15,628 nt of DNA from Bacillaceae bacterium UBA7792 (lineage in GTDB: Bacteria; Bacillota; Bacilli; Bacillales; Cytobacillaceae), in assembly GCA_002480735.1 (NCBI GenBank), contig DLCS01000284.1:1-15628 (forward strand), in the 5' to 3' direction. Made by a program: the position numbers and the translations under genes. Of the stretch, positions 1 to 6,895 are shown piece by piece. The notes below the pieces were generated by a model. The model did no database searches. It was not told where the DNA came from and saw only the letters and a program-made list of their open reading frames with translations. Numbering within the stretch: the first letter of the stretch is position 1; every line of letters begins with the position of its first letter.

Positions 1-105
1 TCATGATTCTGCTGGTGGGGTCTGTACGTTGGTTTTTTCAAGCAGAAATCGGCATACGAGGTTCACGCTCGGTCCCGGCATGCCGGCTGAACCGCTCCTC
101 CGATC
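1..105 (-). other. Illumina adapter read-through fused to ftsZ (sequencing artefact)
   Basis: Read on the minus strand from base 105, the sequence follows the Illumina paired-end adapter. GATCGG-GAGCGGTTCAGC lies at 105-87 and a GGCATGCCGGGACCG stretch (adapter GGAATGCCGAGACCG) at 84-70. Seven extra bases at 69-63 follow, possibly a barcode, and then the P7 end CTCGTATGCCG...TTCTGCTTG at 60-39. A run of six A (38-33) comes directly after the adapter end, as happens when a read runs off the fragment, followed by 32 bases of noise. Against the adapter as I remember it, about 32 of 37 and 21 of 24 positions match, with scattered substitutions. These bases should be trimmed. They are not part of the genome. 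Confidence 0.93.
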
Positions 106-270
106 AGCCTTTGAAAGGTTCAAAGCTTGAGCATCTGTATTAACGGCAATAAATTCAACACCTTGGACCCCGTGTTCAATCATCCGGTTTACCGCATTAT
201 TTCCGCCTCCACCGACGCCGATTACTTTTATAGTTGCTAATGAATCTAAATTTGTATCAAATTCCAACAT
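106..270 (-). CDS. ftsZ: Cell division protein FtsZ, N-terminal fragment (55 codons)
   Basis: FtsZ is the tubulin-like GTPase that forms the Z-ring at the division site. The first 55 residues are typical of Bacillus FtsZ: MLEFDTN at the start, the nucleotide-binding loop [15 protein letters not shown] at about 16-30, and VNTDAQAL at about 43-50. The ATG at 270 follows AGGAGG at good spacing. An in-frame ATG further upstream (351) is not needed. The open frame seems to run on to a TGA at 3-1, but residues after Ala55 are encoded by adapter sequence and match nothing in FtsZ. The break is therefore technical, not a pseudogene; about 330 residues of the real gene are missing. It lies 143 bases downstream of ftsA, which is its usual partner. 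Confidence 0.95.
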
Positions 271-413
271 CACAAATCCTCCTAATTCGTCGATATTCCT
301 GATGACTGTTCTCACGATTTCGGTTAATGCAATGATCCTAATGTCGACCATTTCTCTATCAAGTAAAATAATTGAACTAGTTTCATAGCATTAGGTTTCT
401 AATAATATTCTAA

Positions 414-1697
414 TTATTCAAAAAAGTAACCAAGGAATTTCTTTACTCTTGATGTAATTTTTTCATCTGGTTGTTTTTCCGCTTTTGCTTTTGTTTGTGA
501 TTGCTTTGGCACCCTTTTTTCTTTCATCTCATGAATTGCAGGTTGACTACTTAAGCTTCTGCCCTGTATTTTTGCATTCTTATAAGCAAATTTAATCAAG
601 CCAACCGCAGTTGTATATTGGGGCTCTCGTACACCAATATAATCAGGAATAGCAATACGAACTCGATTTTGAAAAATAACTTGAGCCAATTCTAGTATTC
701 CACCAGTGTTCGCAACTCCTCCAGTTAAGACATATCCACCTGGTAAATCATGAATTCCCAATCGCTTAATTTCCTCTTGAATCAAATCAAAAATTTCTTC
801 CATTCTAGCTTCAATAATATCAGCAACCTCTAATTGACTAAATTGTTGATGCTGATCGCTGCCAATGATTGGGACGCTAAAAATCTCCTCTTCTGAAGCT
901 AGATCATAAAAGGCATGTCCATGTTTGAGTTTGATTTTTTCCGCATCCTCCGTCGACGTACGAAGCCCAATGGATAAATCCTTCGTAAGATGGTCTCCCC
1001 CGAGTGGAATCACACTGGTTGCCTTCAAGAACCCATTTTCAAAAACAGCAATGGAGGTAGAACCTCCGCCGATATCAACTAGAGCAACTCCCAAATTCTT
1101 TTCGTCCTTTGAGAGAGCAAAAGCTCCAGCTGCTAGTGGTTGTAGAGAAATATCTAATATTTCGAGACCTGCTCTTTCTACACATCGCAATGTGTTATGT
1201 AATACTGTCTTTAATCCTGTAATGATTGTTCCTTCCATTTCAAGACGAACACCGATCATCCCTCTTGGGTCCGTGATCTCATCTAAACCATCTACAATGA
1301 ATTGTTTTGGTATACAATCGATGATTTCACGTTCTGGAGGAATAGATACAACCTGCGCTGCATCAATCACTCTTGTAATATCGTCATTTGTTATTTCACG
1401 ATTTGCACTTGAAACCGCCACTACCCCATGACAAGGCTGGAGATGAACATGGTTTCCTGTAACACCGACAATCACTTGGGTAATTTCCATCCCTATCATT
1501 CTTTCAGCCTGTTCCACAGCCCTTTTAATAGAATGAACGGTTTCATCTATATCAACGATAGAGCCTTTTCTTAAGCCTTCGGATTTTACATTACCTACTC
1601 CAATAATATTCAAAGCATCATTGACCATTTCCCCAATGATGACTTTTACACTGGATGTACCGATGTCAAGACTTACATATATGTCGTTGCTGTTCAT
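414..1697 (-). CDS. ftsA: Cell division protein FtsA (actin-like Z-ring membrane tether)
   Basis: FtsA is an actin-family ATPase that anchors FtsZ filaments to the membrane and recruits later divisome proteins. Visible parts, numbered from Met at 1697, are the phosphate-1 loop DIGTSS (11-16), the SHS2/1C region (about 80-160), the phosphate-2 loop VDIGGGSTS (207-215), the adenosine motif LTGGVANTGG (324-333), and a C-terminal amphipathic helix RVKKFLGYFFE after a Lys/Gln-rich linker. That helix is the membrane-targeting sequence. At 427 residues it is near the B. subtilis length. A GTG at 1709 is also in frame but overlaps the AGGAGG Shine-Dalgarno (1709-1714), so the ATG at 1697 (MNSNDIYVSLDIG) is chosen; it also matches B. 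subtilis. It follows sbp after a 137-base AT-rich gap. Confidence 0.97.
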   Translation of the reverse strand: MNSNDIYVSLDIGTSSVKVIIGEMVNDALNIIGVGNVKSEGLRKGSIVDIDETVHSIKRAVEQAERMIGMEITQVIVGVTGNHVHLQPCHGVVAVSSANREITNDDITRVIDAAQVVSIPPEREIIDCIPKQFIVDGLDEITDPRGMIGVRLEMEGTIITGLKTVLHNTLRCVERAGLEILDISLQPLAAGAFALSKDEKNLGVALVDIGGGSTSIAVFENGFLKATSVIPLGGDHLTKDLSIGLRTSTEDAEKIKLKHGHAFYDLASEEEIFSVPIIGSDQHQQFSQLEVADIIEARMEEIFDLIQEEIKRLGIHDLPGGYVLTGGVANTGGILELAQVIFQNRVRIAIPDYIGVREPQYTTAVGLIKFAYKNAKIQGRSLSSQPAIHEMKEKRVPKQSQTKAKAEKQPDEKITSRVKKFLGYFFE

Positions 1698-1834
1698 TCC
1701 CACTGGCACCTCCTCTTAAGCAATTCAATTTACAGAACAACAAACATTTAATATTAATTTATTTATATTAATTGTCGTTTCCTAAAATTATTCGGCAAAA
1801 TTGATATTTTCCCTTTTAATAAAATCAATTTTTT

Positions 1835-2185
1835 CTAATTTTCTCGTTTCGTTGACCATTTCGTTAATAATATTCTGCGGATCACTGCAATGTTCTGGAA
1901 TAACCTTACCCCAAAAGCAAAGACTGCTGCTAAATACAAGTCTACACCAAGATGGACACCTAGAAAAGCTAAACTTGCAGCCAATGCAATATTAAAGAAA
2001 AACCCAGAAACAAAGACTTTTTCATCGTATATATTCTGAAGATAAGCTCTGATCCCGCCAAATAGCGTGTCTAAAGCTGCCAGGATAGCGATTGATAAGT
2101 AGTTTGAATACTCATCCGGTATGCTAAAATCGCTCAATAGACCTAAAAAGACCCCTATCAAAAGTCCTAGTAACGGAAGCCACAT
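1835..2185 (-). CDS. sbp: Small basic protein Sbp (DUF1290 membrane protein)
   Basis: This 116-residue protein matches the DUF1290 small basic protein found between ylxX and ftsA in Bacillus. It has an N-terminal hydrophobic segment (WLPLLGLLIGVFLGLL, 2-17), then a conserved loop with YLSIAILAALDTLFGGIRA (about 29-47), two further hydrophobic stretches (about 60-78 and 80-93), and a basic tail. I infer an integral membrane protein; no enzymatic motif is visible and its biochemical role is not established. The ATG lies two bases after the ylxX stop (TAG-AA-ATG), with AAAGGAGG at the end of ylxX, so the two genes are probably translationally coupled. Confidence 0.93.
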   Translation of the reverse strand: MWLPLLGLLIGVFLGLLSDFSIPDEYSNYLSIAILAALDTLFGGIRAYLQNIYDEKVFVSGFFFNIALAASLAFLGVHLGVDLYLAAVFAFGVRLFQNIAVIRRILLTKWSTKREN

Positions 2186-2187
2186 TT

Positions 2188-2919
2188 CTAACTTCCTCCT
2201 TTATCAGCTTTCACTGACTCAATATTTCTAATTCGAATCGCATCCTCATACGCAGGAACTGATATTTTCATTTCAGGTTGTTGCACTTTAACTTGTAAAT
2301 TGTCGATAAAAAATTCTTCGACAGCTTTTGAAACGATCATTCGGTTGTATAATTCTTTTGCTGATTGGAAATCCTCCGTTACAACCAATACTTCCAAGGG
2401 GAAGGCCCTAAGTGAACGGCCATTTATTTTTGTTTCACCAGCAATTTCTCTTATGACTGTTGTATTAATGACTCTTTGACCACCGATGGAGACGTGCTTC
2501 GCTCCATACATATTTAATTCATTTAAGAGCCTTCTTAGCAAATCAGGAGATAGAGTGGCCTCCACATTTTCCAAAACCAAAGCCTCATCTATTCGGCTTA
2601 TGACGAGTTTCACCCCTGGCCCAGTTACTTCTGTCAATCCCGCTTCTTCCTTCAGTTCCTCCAAGGTTTTGCGTAAGGTTTGCTCTCGTCCCTGTTTTCG
2701 AGAATGTTCATATTCAGATATTTTCGTTTCATTCGGTCTAATTTCCTTGATCAAATTTGACTGCAGCTCCATCTCCTTCTTCAAATCCTCTCTCAGCTGC
2801 CACGTATCACGCGTATCTCGAACCTCAGGCTGCTTGACCGAGTGGAATTGAATGGCTAGCATGAAACCAATGATCATTAATATCAATGTAAAGCTCATTA
2901 CTTTTTTATTGCCCACCAA
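2188..2919 (-). CDS. ylxX: DUF881 family protein YlxX
   Basis: A DUF881 protein of about 243 residues, homologous to the neighbouring ylxW. It has one N-terminal transmembrane segment (about 8-23), a coiled-coil region rich in Glu, Lys and Arg (about 37-92), and the DUF881 domain with GPGVKLVISR (about 100-109), a GAKHVSIGGQRVINTT segment (about 139-154) and a C-terminal repeat of the fold. The topology suggests a bitopic protein with its bulk outside the membrane. The function is not established. The start is uncertain. TTG 2919, GTG 2916 and ATG 2898 are all in frame, and AAGG/AGGTGA just upstream suits TTG or GTG best. ylxW and ylxX look like an old tandem duplication. Confidence 0.88.
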   Translation of the reverse strand: MVGNKKVMSFTLILMIIGFMLAIQFHSVKQPEVRDTRDTWQLREDLKKEMELQSNLIKEIRPNETKISEYEHSRKQGREQTLRKTLEELKEEAGLTEVTGPGVKLVISRIDEALVLENVEATLSPDLLRRLLNELNMYGAKHVSIGGQRVINTTVIREIAGETKINGRSLRAFPLEVLVVTEDFQSAKELYNRMIVSKAVEEFFIDNLQVKVQQPEMKISVPAYEDAIRIRNIESVKADKGGS

Positions 2920-2976
2920 ATCACCTAACCTTCTATTATTGTGGACAAGAATTCAATTCTTAACATTATTGATATC

Positions 2977-3045
2977 CAGCCTTATATGTGTGCGTGAACG
3001 TGTTTTATTCGGTACGAATAACTTAATGAACGGACACATATAAGG
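2977..3045 (+). repeat. Palindromic dispersed element, copy A
   Basis: This 69-base element fills much of the ylxW-ylxX gap. Perfect 12-bp inverted arms, CCTTATATGTGT (2980-2991) and ACACATATAAGG (3034-3045), enclose a 7-bp hairpin TTATTCG-GTA-CGAATAA (3005-3021). The reverse complement of 8073-8140 is about 72% identical over 65 aligned positions with one gap. It matches 26 of 30 bases in the core running from CGTGAACG to TAAC. Both copies also share a CAGCC left edge. It codes for no protein and carries no transposase, so a MITE or REP-like repeat, or a conserved RNA structure, are the options. I cannot name the family. Confidence 0.8.
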
Positions 3046-3084
3046 CGGTATAAAAGCAACAATATAGTTTTAAAGAAACTTGTT

Positions 3085-3777
3085 CTAAGAACCAAGAATA
3101 GGGTCAAGAATAATTTCATCATTTTCTTCTAGCTTGAAGGTAATGTTCTCATTCACAAGCATGTCCTTTACTCCACCAGTAATGTTCAATGCAGAGGATA
3201 ATATGTCTGGGTCACCAATCGCAGTTATGACGAAAGGGGCTGGATGAGGATTTCCATCGACCTCAATGACAGGTCCATTACAAACGATGTACGAGTTATG
3301 TGAAAGCCTCTGGCCATTGATCGCAACAGCAGTTGCACCAGAAACATACAGCTCATTAATAACATTGAACACATGATGCTCATGAACAATGTAATTGTTG
3401 ATATTTTCTTCACGTGGATCATATTGACCATCCTCAAGAGTAACGGTAACTCCCTTGCCTTTTACCTTAACCTTGCCAAGAAAAATCCGGTATTTTTCAG
3501 CGTCTTCAGCAAGATTAAAAAATACTTGCTCCTCCTGAGACAGATCTTTTTCGATTTCCAGTAATTTGTTTTGTTTTTTATTCAACTCTTTTTGTAGCTC
3601 ACGGTTCGTTTCCTCTTGGGCGATTAATTGATCCCGGAGCTTGACATCACGTTCCCACTGGCTATTCGAAATCGTTTCCGGTTGTTTTTTTAGCGTAATT
3701 TGATAGGAAAAAGCGATCATATATCCCAAAACCAAACAAACCAAGGAGAGAATGACATGCCTACCTCTCTTCCTCAT
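3085..3777 (-). CDS. ylxW: DUF881 family protein YlxW
   Basis: A DUF881 protein of 230 residues, close to the B. subtilis YlxW length. From Met at 3777 it shows a basic N-terminus (MRKRGRH), one transmembrane helix (about 8-25), a long coiled coil (about 40-85, rich in Gln, Glu and Lys), and the DUF881 domain with VKGKGVTVTLEDG (about 106-118), VSGATAVAINGQRL (about 144-157) and a C-terminal ILDPILGS. The frame stays open to an ATG at 3801, but AGGAGA lies nine bases before the ATG at 3777, and that start matches the homologue. It overlaps the 3' end of divIB by 17 bases, which suggests coupled translation. The function is unknown; its constant place beside divIB and ftsA suggests an envelope or division role (inference). 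Confidence 0.9.
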   Translation of the reverse strand: MRKRGRHVILSLVCLVLGYMIAFSYQITLKKQPETISNSQWERDVKLRDQLIAQEETNRELQKELNKKQNKLLEIEKDLSQEEQVFFNLAEDAEKYRIFLGKVKVKGKGVTVTLEDGQYDPREENINNYIVHEHHVFNVINELYVSGATAVAINGQRLSHNSYIVCNGPVIEVDGNPHPAPFVITAIGDPDILSSALNITGGVKDMLVNENITFKLEENDEIILDPILGS

Positions 3778-4549
3778 TGTTATCATTCTCCTCATTAGCA
3801 TCCTCTAACTGATAGGGTCTGAAATACGGTCCCAATTCCATGTCGATAACCCCTTTTACATTTGGATCGAGCTGACTCACGATCGCCGGGTAATGAGCCA
3901 TTTTTTCAGCAAAGCTTCTAATGGTAGCACTGACCTCAAACCCATCATTCATATAGAGGGTAATATGTAATTTATCCGTTTCTTTTGGAGTATGATGAAT
4001 TTCGGAAATTGAATTTAACACCTCTGTTGGGAGTTGATTAAGCGCAGCAATCATCTCCTCGGTTGCTTCCCCCCCAGAAAAGCCCATAAGAACAGGTGAA
4101 TTTACCGGGATCGTACTTGTTTCCTGCTTCAGAATTTCTCCATTTTCAAGAATTGGCCAAAAAACCCCATCTTTCATCATATAGGCGATCCTGTCCCATT
4201 CCTTTATCGTAATTAAGAAATTATTAGGAAACTCCCTCTTTAATTTGGCTGATTTAACCTCTGATAATGCTTTTAGCTTAGTTGCTATTTTCTTCTTATC
4301 AATTCTCCAAATATTGGTTTGTTTTGTTAAACCCGTTTGAGCAATCAATTGATCTGTTGTATAAGCCTTATTTCCAACAACCCTTATCTTATTTACATGG
4401 CTTAAAGGTGACTGGAAATAAACAACACAACTGATCAAAGTAAAAAACAGAAGCAGTAAAAAAATAAGTCTCTTATTCGCTTTTCTCCTTCTTTGTTGTT
4501 TAAGCTTAGGAACCCGATCCTCAAGCGATACGATCTTTCCTTTTCCCAA
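3761..4549 (-). CDS. divIB: Cell division protein DivIB (FtsQ family)
   Basis: DivIB is the FtsQ homologue, a bitopic protein that acts with DivIC and FtsL at the septum. From TTG 4549 it has 262 residues (B. subtilis has 263): a cytoplasmic part with KIVSLEDRVPKLK, a Lys/Arg-rich stretch, one transmembrane helix (about 27-45), the POTRA domain beginning VNKIRVVGNKAYTTDQLI, the beta domain with ILENGEIL and LYMNDGFEVSATI, and an acidic tail. TTG 4549 is preceded six bases earlier by GAGGTG and matches the homologues. An in-frame ATG at 4630 has an even better AGGAGG and would add 27 partly hydrophobic residues. I prefer the short form but cannot exclude the long one. A promoter lies just upstream, and the gene overlaps ylxW. 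Confidence 0.92.
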   Translation of the reverse strand: MGKGKIVSLEDRVPKLKQQRRRKANKRLIFLLLLFFTLISCVVYFQSPLSHVNKIRVVGNKAYTTDQLIAQTGLTKQTNIWRIDKKKIATKLKALSEVKSAKLKREFPNNFLITIKEWDRIAYMMKDGVFWPILENGEILKQETSTIPVNSPVLMGFSGGEATEEMIAALNQLPTEVLNSISEIHHTPKETDKLHITLYMNDGFEVSATIRSFAEKMAHYPAIVSQLDPNVKGVIDMELGPYFRPYQLEDANEENDNNEEER

Positions 4550-4555
4550 TCCCTT

Positions 4556-4561
4556 CACCTC
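4556..4561 (-). promoter_or_regulatory. Shine-Dalgarno for the short divIB start
   Basis: GAGGTG, read on the minus strand, lies six bases before TTG 4549. It supports the start that gives a DivIB of the usual length beginning M-GKGKIVSLEDR. Confidence 0.6.
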
Positions 4562-4639
4562 GATTTCCCTGAGCCAAGTATTATCCAAAAATAATATTAT
4601 AAAAGAGAAAACAACGGCACGAACACTCATGCCGTTATT

Positions 4640-4645
4640 CCTCCT
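4640..4645 (-). promoter_or_regulatory. Shine-Dalgarno for a possible long divIB start
   Basis: A full AGGAGG lies nine bases before ATG 4630, in frame with divIB. It also sits inside the leader of the promoter at 4680-4707. It could direct a 289-residue DivIB with an extra hydrophobic N-terminus, or ribosomes that load here could feed the downstream TTG. Confidence 0.5.
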
Positions 4646-4679
4646 GTTTATCCAGAAAATATGTGATCTCTAGTGATAT

Positions 4680-4707
4680 ATTATACCATAAAATTTGGTA
4701 GAAGTAA
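4680..4707 (-). promoter_or_regulatory. Extended -10 sigma-A promoter for divIB-ylxW-ylxX-sbp
   Basis: On the minus strand a perfect TATAAT (4685-4680) is preceded by TGG, giving the extended -10 element TGNTATAAT. TTACTT (4707-4702), a weak -35, lies 16 bases upstream. Transcription would start near 4673, about 43 bases before ATG 4630. It sits in the 3' gap of murB and gives divIB and the genes after it a supply independent of murG-murB. Confidence 0.65.
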
Positions 4708-4720
4708 GGAAAAAATAGAC

Positions 4721-5629
4721 TTATTTGCGGCCAATTATTTCCACTTCTGTCTCCATTTTGATTTGTTTGCTTTCATAGATTTTATCCTTTACAAATTGGA
4801 TCAAATTAAGAACATCTTCTGCCGTTGCACCACCGTTATTAACGATGAAATTCCCATGCATTTCCGAGATCTTTGCTCCACCAATTGAATACCCCTTTAA
4901 ACCCGCTTCTTCAATAAGCTGACCAGCATAATTCGGCAATGGATTTCGAAAAATACTACCTGCACATGGAAGATTCCACGGCTGTGTCACTTTACGATAA
5001 TCTTTATTCTTCTTCATTTCCGCCTGAATGCTCTCCCTGTCTCCTTCAGTCAGTTGAAAGACTGCACGAACAACGACCCCGGGGCGTTTTTTCTGTAGGA
5101 CGGACGTTCGATAGGAGAATTCCATTTCATCATTGCTCAACCACTCCAGCTCGCCGTTTTCAAATAAGACAAGAGCCTTTGACAGGATTCTCGAAATATC
5201 TGAGCCATGTGCACCAGCATTCATATAGACTGCACCACCTACAGACCCGGGGATACCGCTAGCAAACTCCAATCCTGAAAGTCCCTTCTTGCTAATTGAG
5301 GTTGCCAATGCAACTAATGAGTAACCACTATCCACTGTTAATTCTGTCCCATTTAATTCAAACTGATCTAGGCCAGACCCCAGTTTGATCACGATGCCTT
5401 CGATGCCCCGATCGGAAACGAGTAAATTTGAACCTCTTCCAATTGCTCGCCATGGCACATTATACTGCCGAATAAGCTCCATCGTTTTTTGTAAATTTTC
5501 AACCGATGACGGCTCCACAAAGATATCTGCTGGTCCACCAATTTTTATGGTGGTATGATTCGCAAGCCGCTCGTTTTCTTTTACATTGCCTACATTCAGT
5601 TCTTTCAGCTTCGATATAAGCTCGTTCAT
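4721..5629 (-). CDS. murB: UDP-N-acetylenolpyruvoylglucosamine reductase MurB
   Basis: MurB is the cytoplasmic flavoenzyme that reduces UDP-GlcNAc-enolpyruvate with NADPH to give UDP-MurNAc, the second committed step of peptidoglycan synthesis. Its 302 residues show the FAD-binding motifs GRGSNLL (64-70) and [16 protein letters not shown] (125-140), and the catalytic serine in CAGSIFRNP (Ser225), which donates a proton in the known mechanism. The second acidic catalytic residue is probably Glu295 in [15 protein letters not shown] (172-177) and YRKVTQP (211-217) are typical of the type II enzymes of Gram-positives. The ATG follows AGGGAGG at five bases. The gene lies 49 bases after murG, with no terminator between them. 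Confidence 0.97.
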   Translation of the reverse strand: MNELISKLKELNVGNVKENERLANHTTIKIGGPADIFVEPSSVENLQKTMELIRQYNVPWRAIGRGSNLLVSDRGIEGIVIKLGSGLDQFELNGTELTVDSGYSLVALATSISKKGLSGLEFASGIPGSVGGAVYMNAGAHGSDISRILSKALVLFENGELEWLSNDEMEFSYRTSVLQKKRPGVVVRAVFQLTEGDRESIQAEMKKNKDYRKVTQPWNLPCAGSIFRNPLPNYAGQLIEEAGLKGYSIGGAKISEMHGNFIVNNGGATAEDVLNLIQFVKDKIYESKQIKMETEVEIIGRK

Positions 5630-5678
5630 GTTGACCTCCCTTTCATACTTGGGTTATTTAATTGTATGTTGACGTGGG

Positions 5679-6770
5679 CTAATTTGCTAAATCAATCATC
5701 ACCTGATAGAGTCTCCCAGCTGCGTCACGTACTCCAAGATCCTCCGCTGACTTCTTCATGGATTGAAGCAAATCCTCATCCATGAAAATTTTGTCAATTT
5801 CCTCGACGAGCCTTTTACTTGTTAAATCCTTCTCAAGTAAAAGACGAGCAGCACCATGTTCACTTAAGGATCGGGCATTTTTTTCTTGATGATTATTTGT
5901 TACGTAAGGACTAGGTATTAATATGCTCGGAATTCCGAGGGCAGTTAATTCAGCAAGAGTCGTCGCTCCAGCCCGGGCTACTGTTAAATCAATTCCTGCC
6001 AGAACCTCAGGCATATTGTGGACAAACGACTTAATAACAACATTATGAGGGCTTCCGACTAGCTCTACTTCCTTCTTCACGGCATCAAAGTGGGCATCCC
6101 CTGTAACATAAAGTACCTGATATGGCTTTCCACTAAATTCCGAGAAGGATTTGATTACCGCTTCATTGATCGGCCTTGCCCCCCTGCTCCCCCCAAAGAT
6201 CAACACAGCAGGTACATCGAGCCTTAAGCCCACTGATTCTCTTCCTTGCTTTCCATCCTGGTTCAACACCTCAGATGCACGTGGGTTCCCTGTAAATACC
6301 ACCTTCTCCTTTGGAAAGAAGCCCTCTGCCTCTTTATAGCAAATCGCAATTTTATCGACGTAACGGCTTAAAAATTTATTAGTTAATCCAGGAATGCTGT
6401 TTTGCTCGTGAATAATCGAAGGAATACCTAGCTTGGCAGCCGCATAAACGACGGGACCACAAACATAACCCCCAGTACCGATAACAACGTCAGCATTAAA
6501 TTCCTTCAACAATTTCTTACTTCTTGATACTCCCTTTAAAAATCGATAGATGGTCTTCACATTTTCAAAGGACAATTTTCTTTTGAAGCCTGTTATATGT
6601 ATTGATTCAAACGGAATGTTCTCTCTTCGAACTAGCTTCCCTTCTAACCCCTGCTCCGTCCCAATATATAGAAACTCAGCATCCTTATTAACCTTTTGAA
6701 TTTCTCGAATCAAGGCTAAAGCCGGATAGATATGACCTCCGGTGCCTCCACCGCTTACAACAATTCGCAA
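5679..6770 (-). CDS. murG: Lipid II synthase MurG (UDP-GlcNAc transferase)
   Basis: MurG is a peripheral membrane GT-B glycosyltransferase that moves GlcNAc from UDP-GlcNAc to lipid I, making lipid II on the inner face of the membrane. From TTG 6770 it has 363 residues, the same as B. subtilis. The glycine-rich loop SGGGTGGH (6-13) with its essential His, HEQNSIPG (about 125-132), the second loop [12 protein letters not shown] and the UDP-GlcNAc-binding [11 protein letters not shown] are all present. TTG 6770 has GAGGTG six bases upstream. The frame can be extended seven codons to 6791, but that start would swallow the Shine-Dalgarno. It lies after a terminator that follows spoVE, so it needs read-through or its own promoter; I could not find a clear one. 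Confidence 0.96.
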   Translation of the reverse strand: MRIVVSGGGTGGHIYPALALIREIQKVNKDAEFLYIGTEQGLEGKLVRRENIPFESIHITGFKRKLSFENVKTIYRFLKGVSRSKKLLKEFNADVVIGTGGYVCGPVVYAAAKLGIPSIIHEQNSIPGLTNKFLSRYVDKIAICYKEAEGFFPKEKVVFTGNPRASEVLNQDGKQGRESVGLRLDVPAVLIFGGSRGARPINEAVIKSFSEFSGKPYQVLYVTGDAHFDAVKKEVELVGSPHNVVIKSFVHNMPEVLAGIDLTVARAGATTLAELTALGIPSILIPSPYVTNNHQEKNARSLSEHGAARLLLEKDLTSKRLVEEIDKIFMDEDLLQSMKKSAEDLGVRDAAGRLYQVMIDLAN

Positions 6771-6776
6771 TTCTAT

Positions 6777-6782
6777 CACCTC
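6777..6782 (-). promoter_or_regulatory. Shine-Dalgarno fixing the murG TTG start
   Basis: GAGGTG, within AGAGGTGAT (6783-6775), lies six bases before TTG 6770. This supports a 363-residue MurG beginning M-RIVVSGGG rather than the longer frame. Confidence 0.7.
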
Positions 6783-6840
6783 TTTCAACATTTTACTAAA
6801 AAAAAGCTATGCTTTACTAGTGAAACGGGAAAAGTCCGGA

Positions 6841-6868
6841 AAAAGAAAGAAGCCCTGATGTCAGGGCA
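6841..6868 (-). terminator. Intrinsic terminator after spoVE
   Basis: On the minus strand GCCCTG-ACAT-CAGGGC (6868-6853) forms a G/C-rich stem, directly followed by TTCTTTCTTTTT. It lies 28 bases after the spoVE stop codon and separates spoVE from murG-murB. The tail is broken by C, so termination may be partial. Confidence 0.8.
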
Positions 6869-6895
6869 AAATAAAGGGTTGAAGAAAAGACAGCA

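Noticed and set aside
1..38. Possible P5 adapter match (ATGAT-C-GC near 3-12 and GGTCTGTACG near 19-28).
   Set aside because: The resemblance is patchy and needs a gap. Low-quality bases after the end of the read-through adapter explain it better.
271..413. A promoter or extra ftsZ N-terminus in the ftsA-ftsZ gap (open frame to 351).
   Set aside because: The ftsZ ATG at 270 has an ideal AGGAGG and matches all Bacillus FtsZ. I saw no good -35/-10 pair in the gap.
925..1431. A 168-codon plus-strand open frame inside ftsA.
   Set aside because: It is a shadow of ftsA. The ftsA frame has full family motifs and the plus-strand frame has none.
3082..3105. Possible hairpin CTTG-GTTC-TTA-GAAC-AAG over the ylxW stop codon, followed by a short T-rich stretch.
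   Set aside because: The stem is short, has a bulge and is A/U-rich, and the tail is only TTTCTTT. It is too weak to call a terminator.
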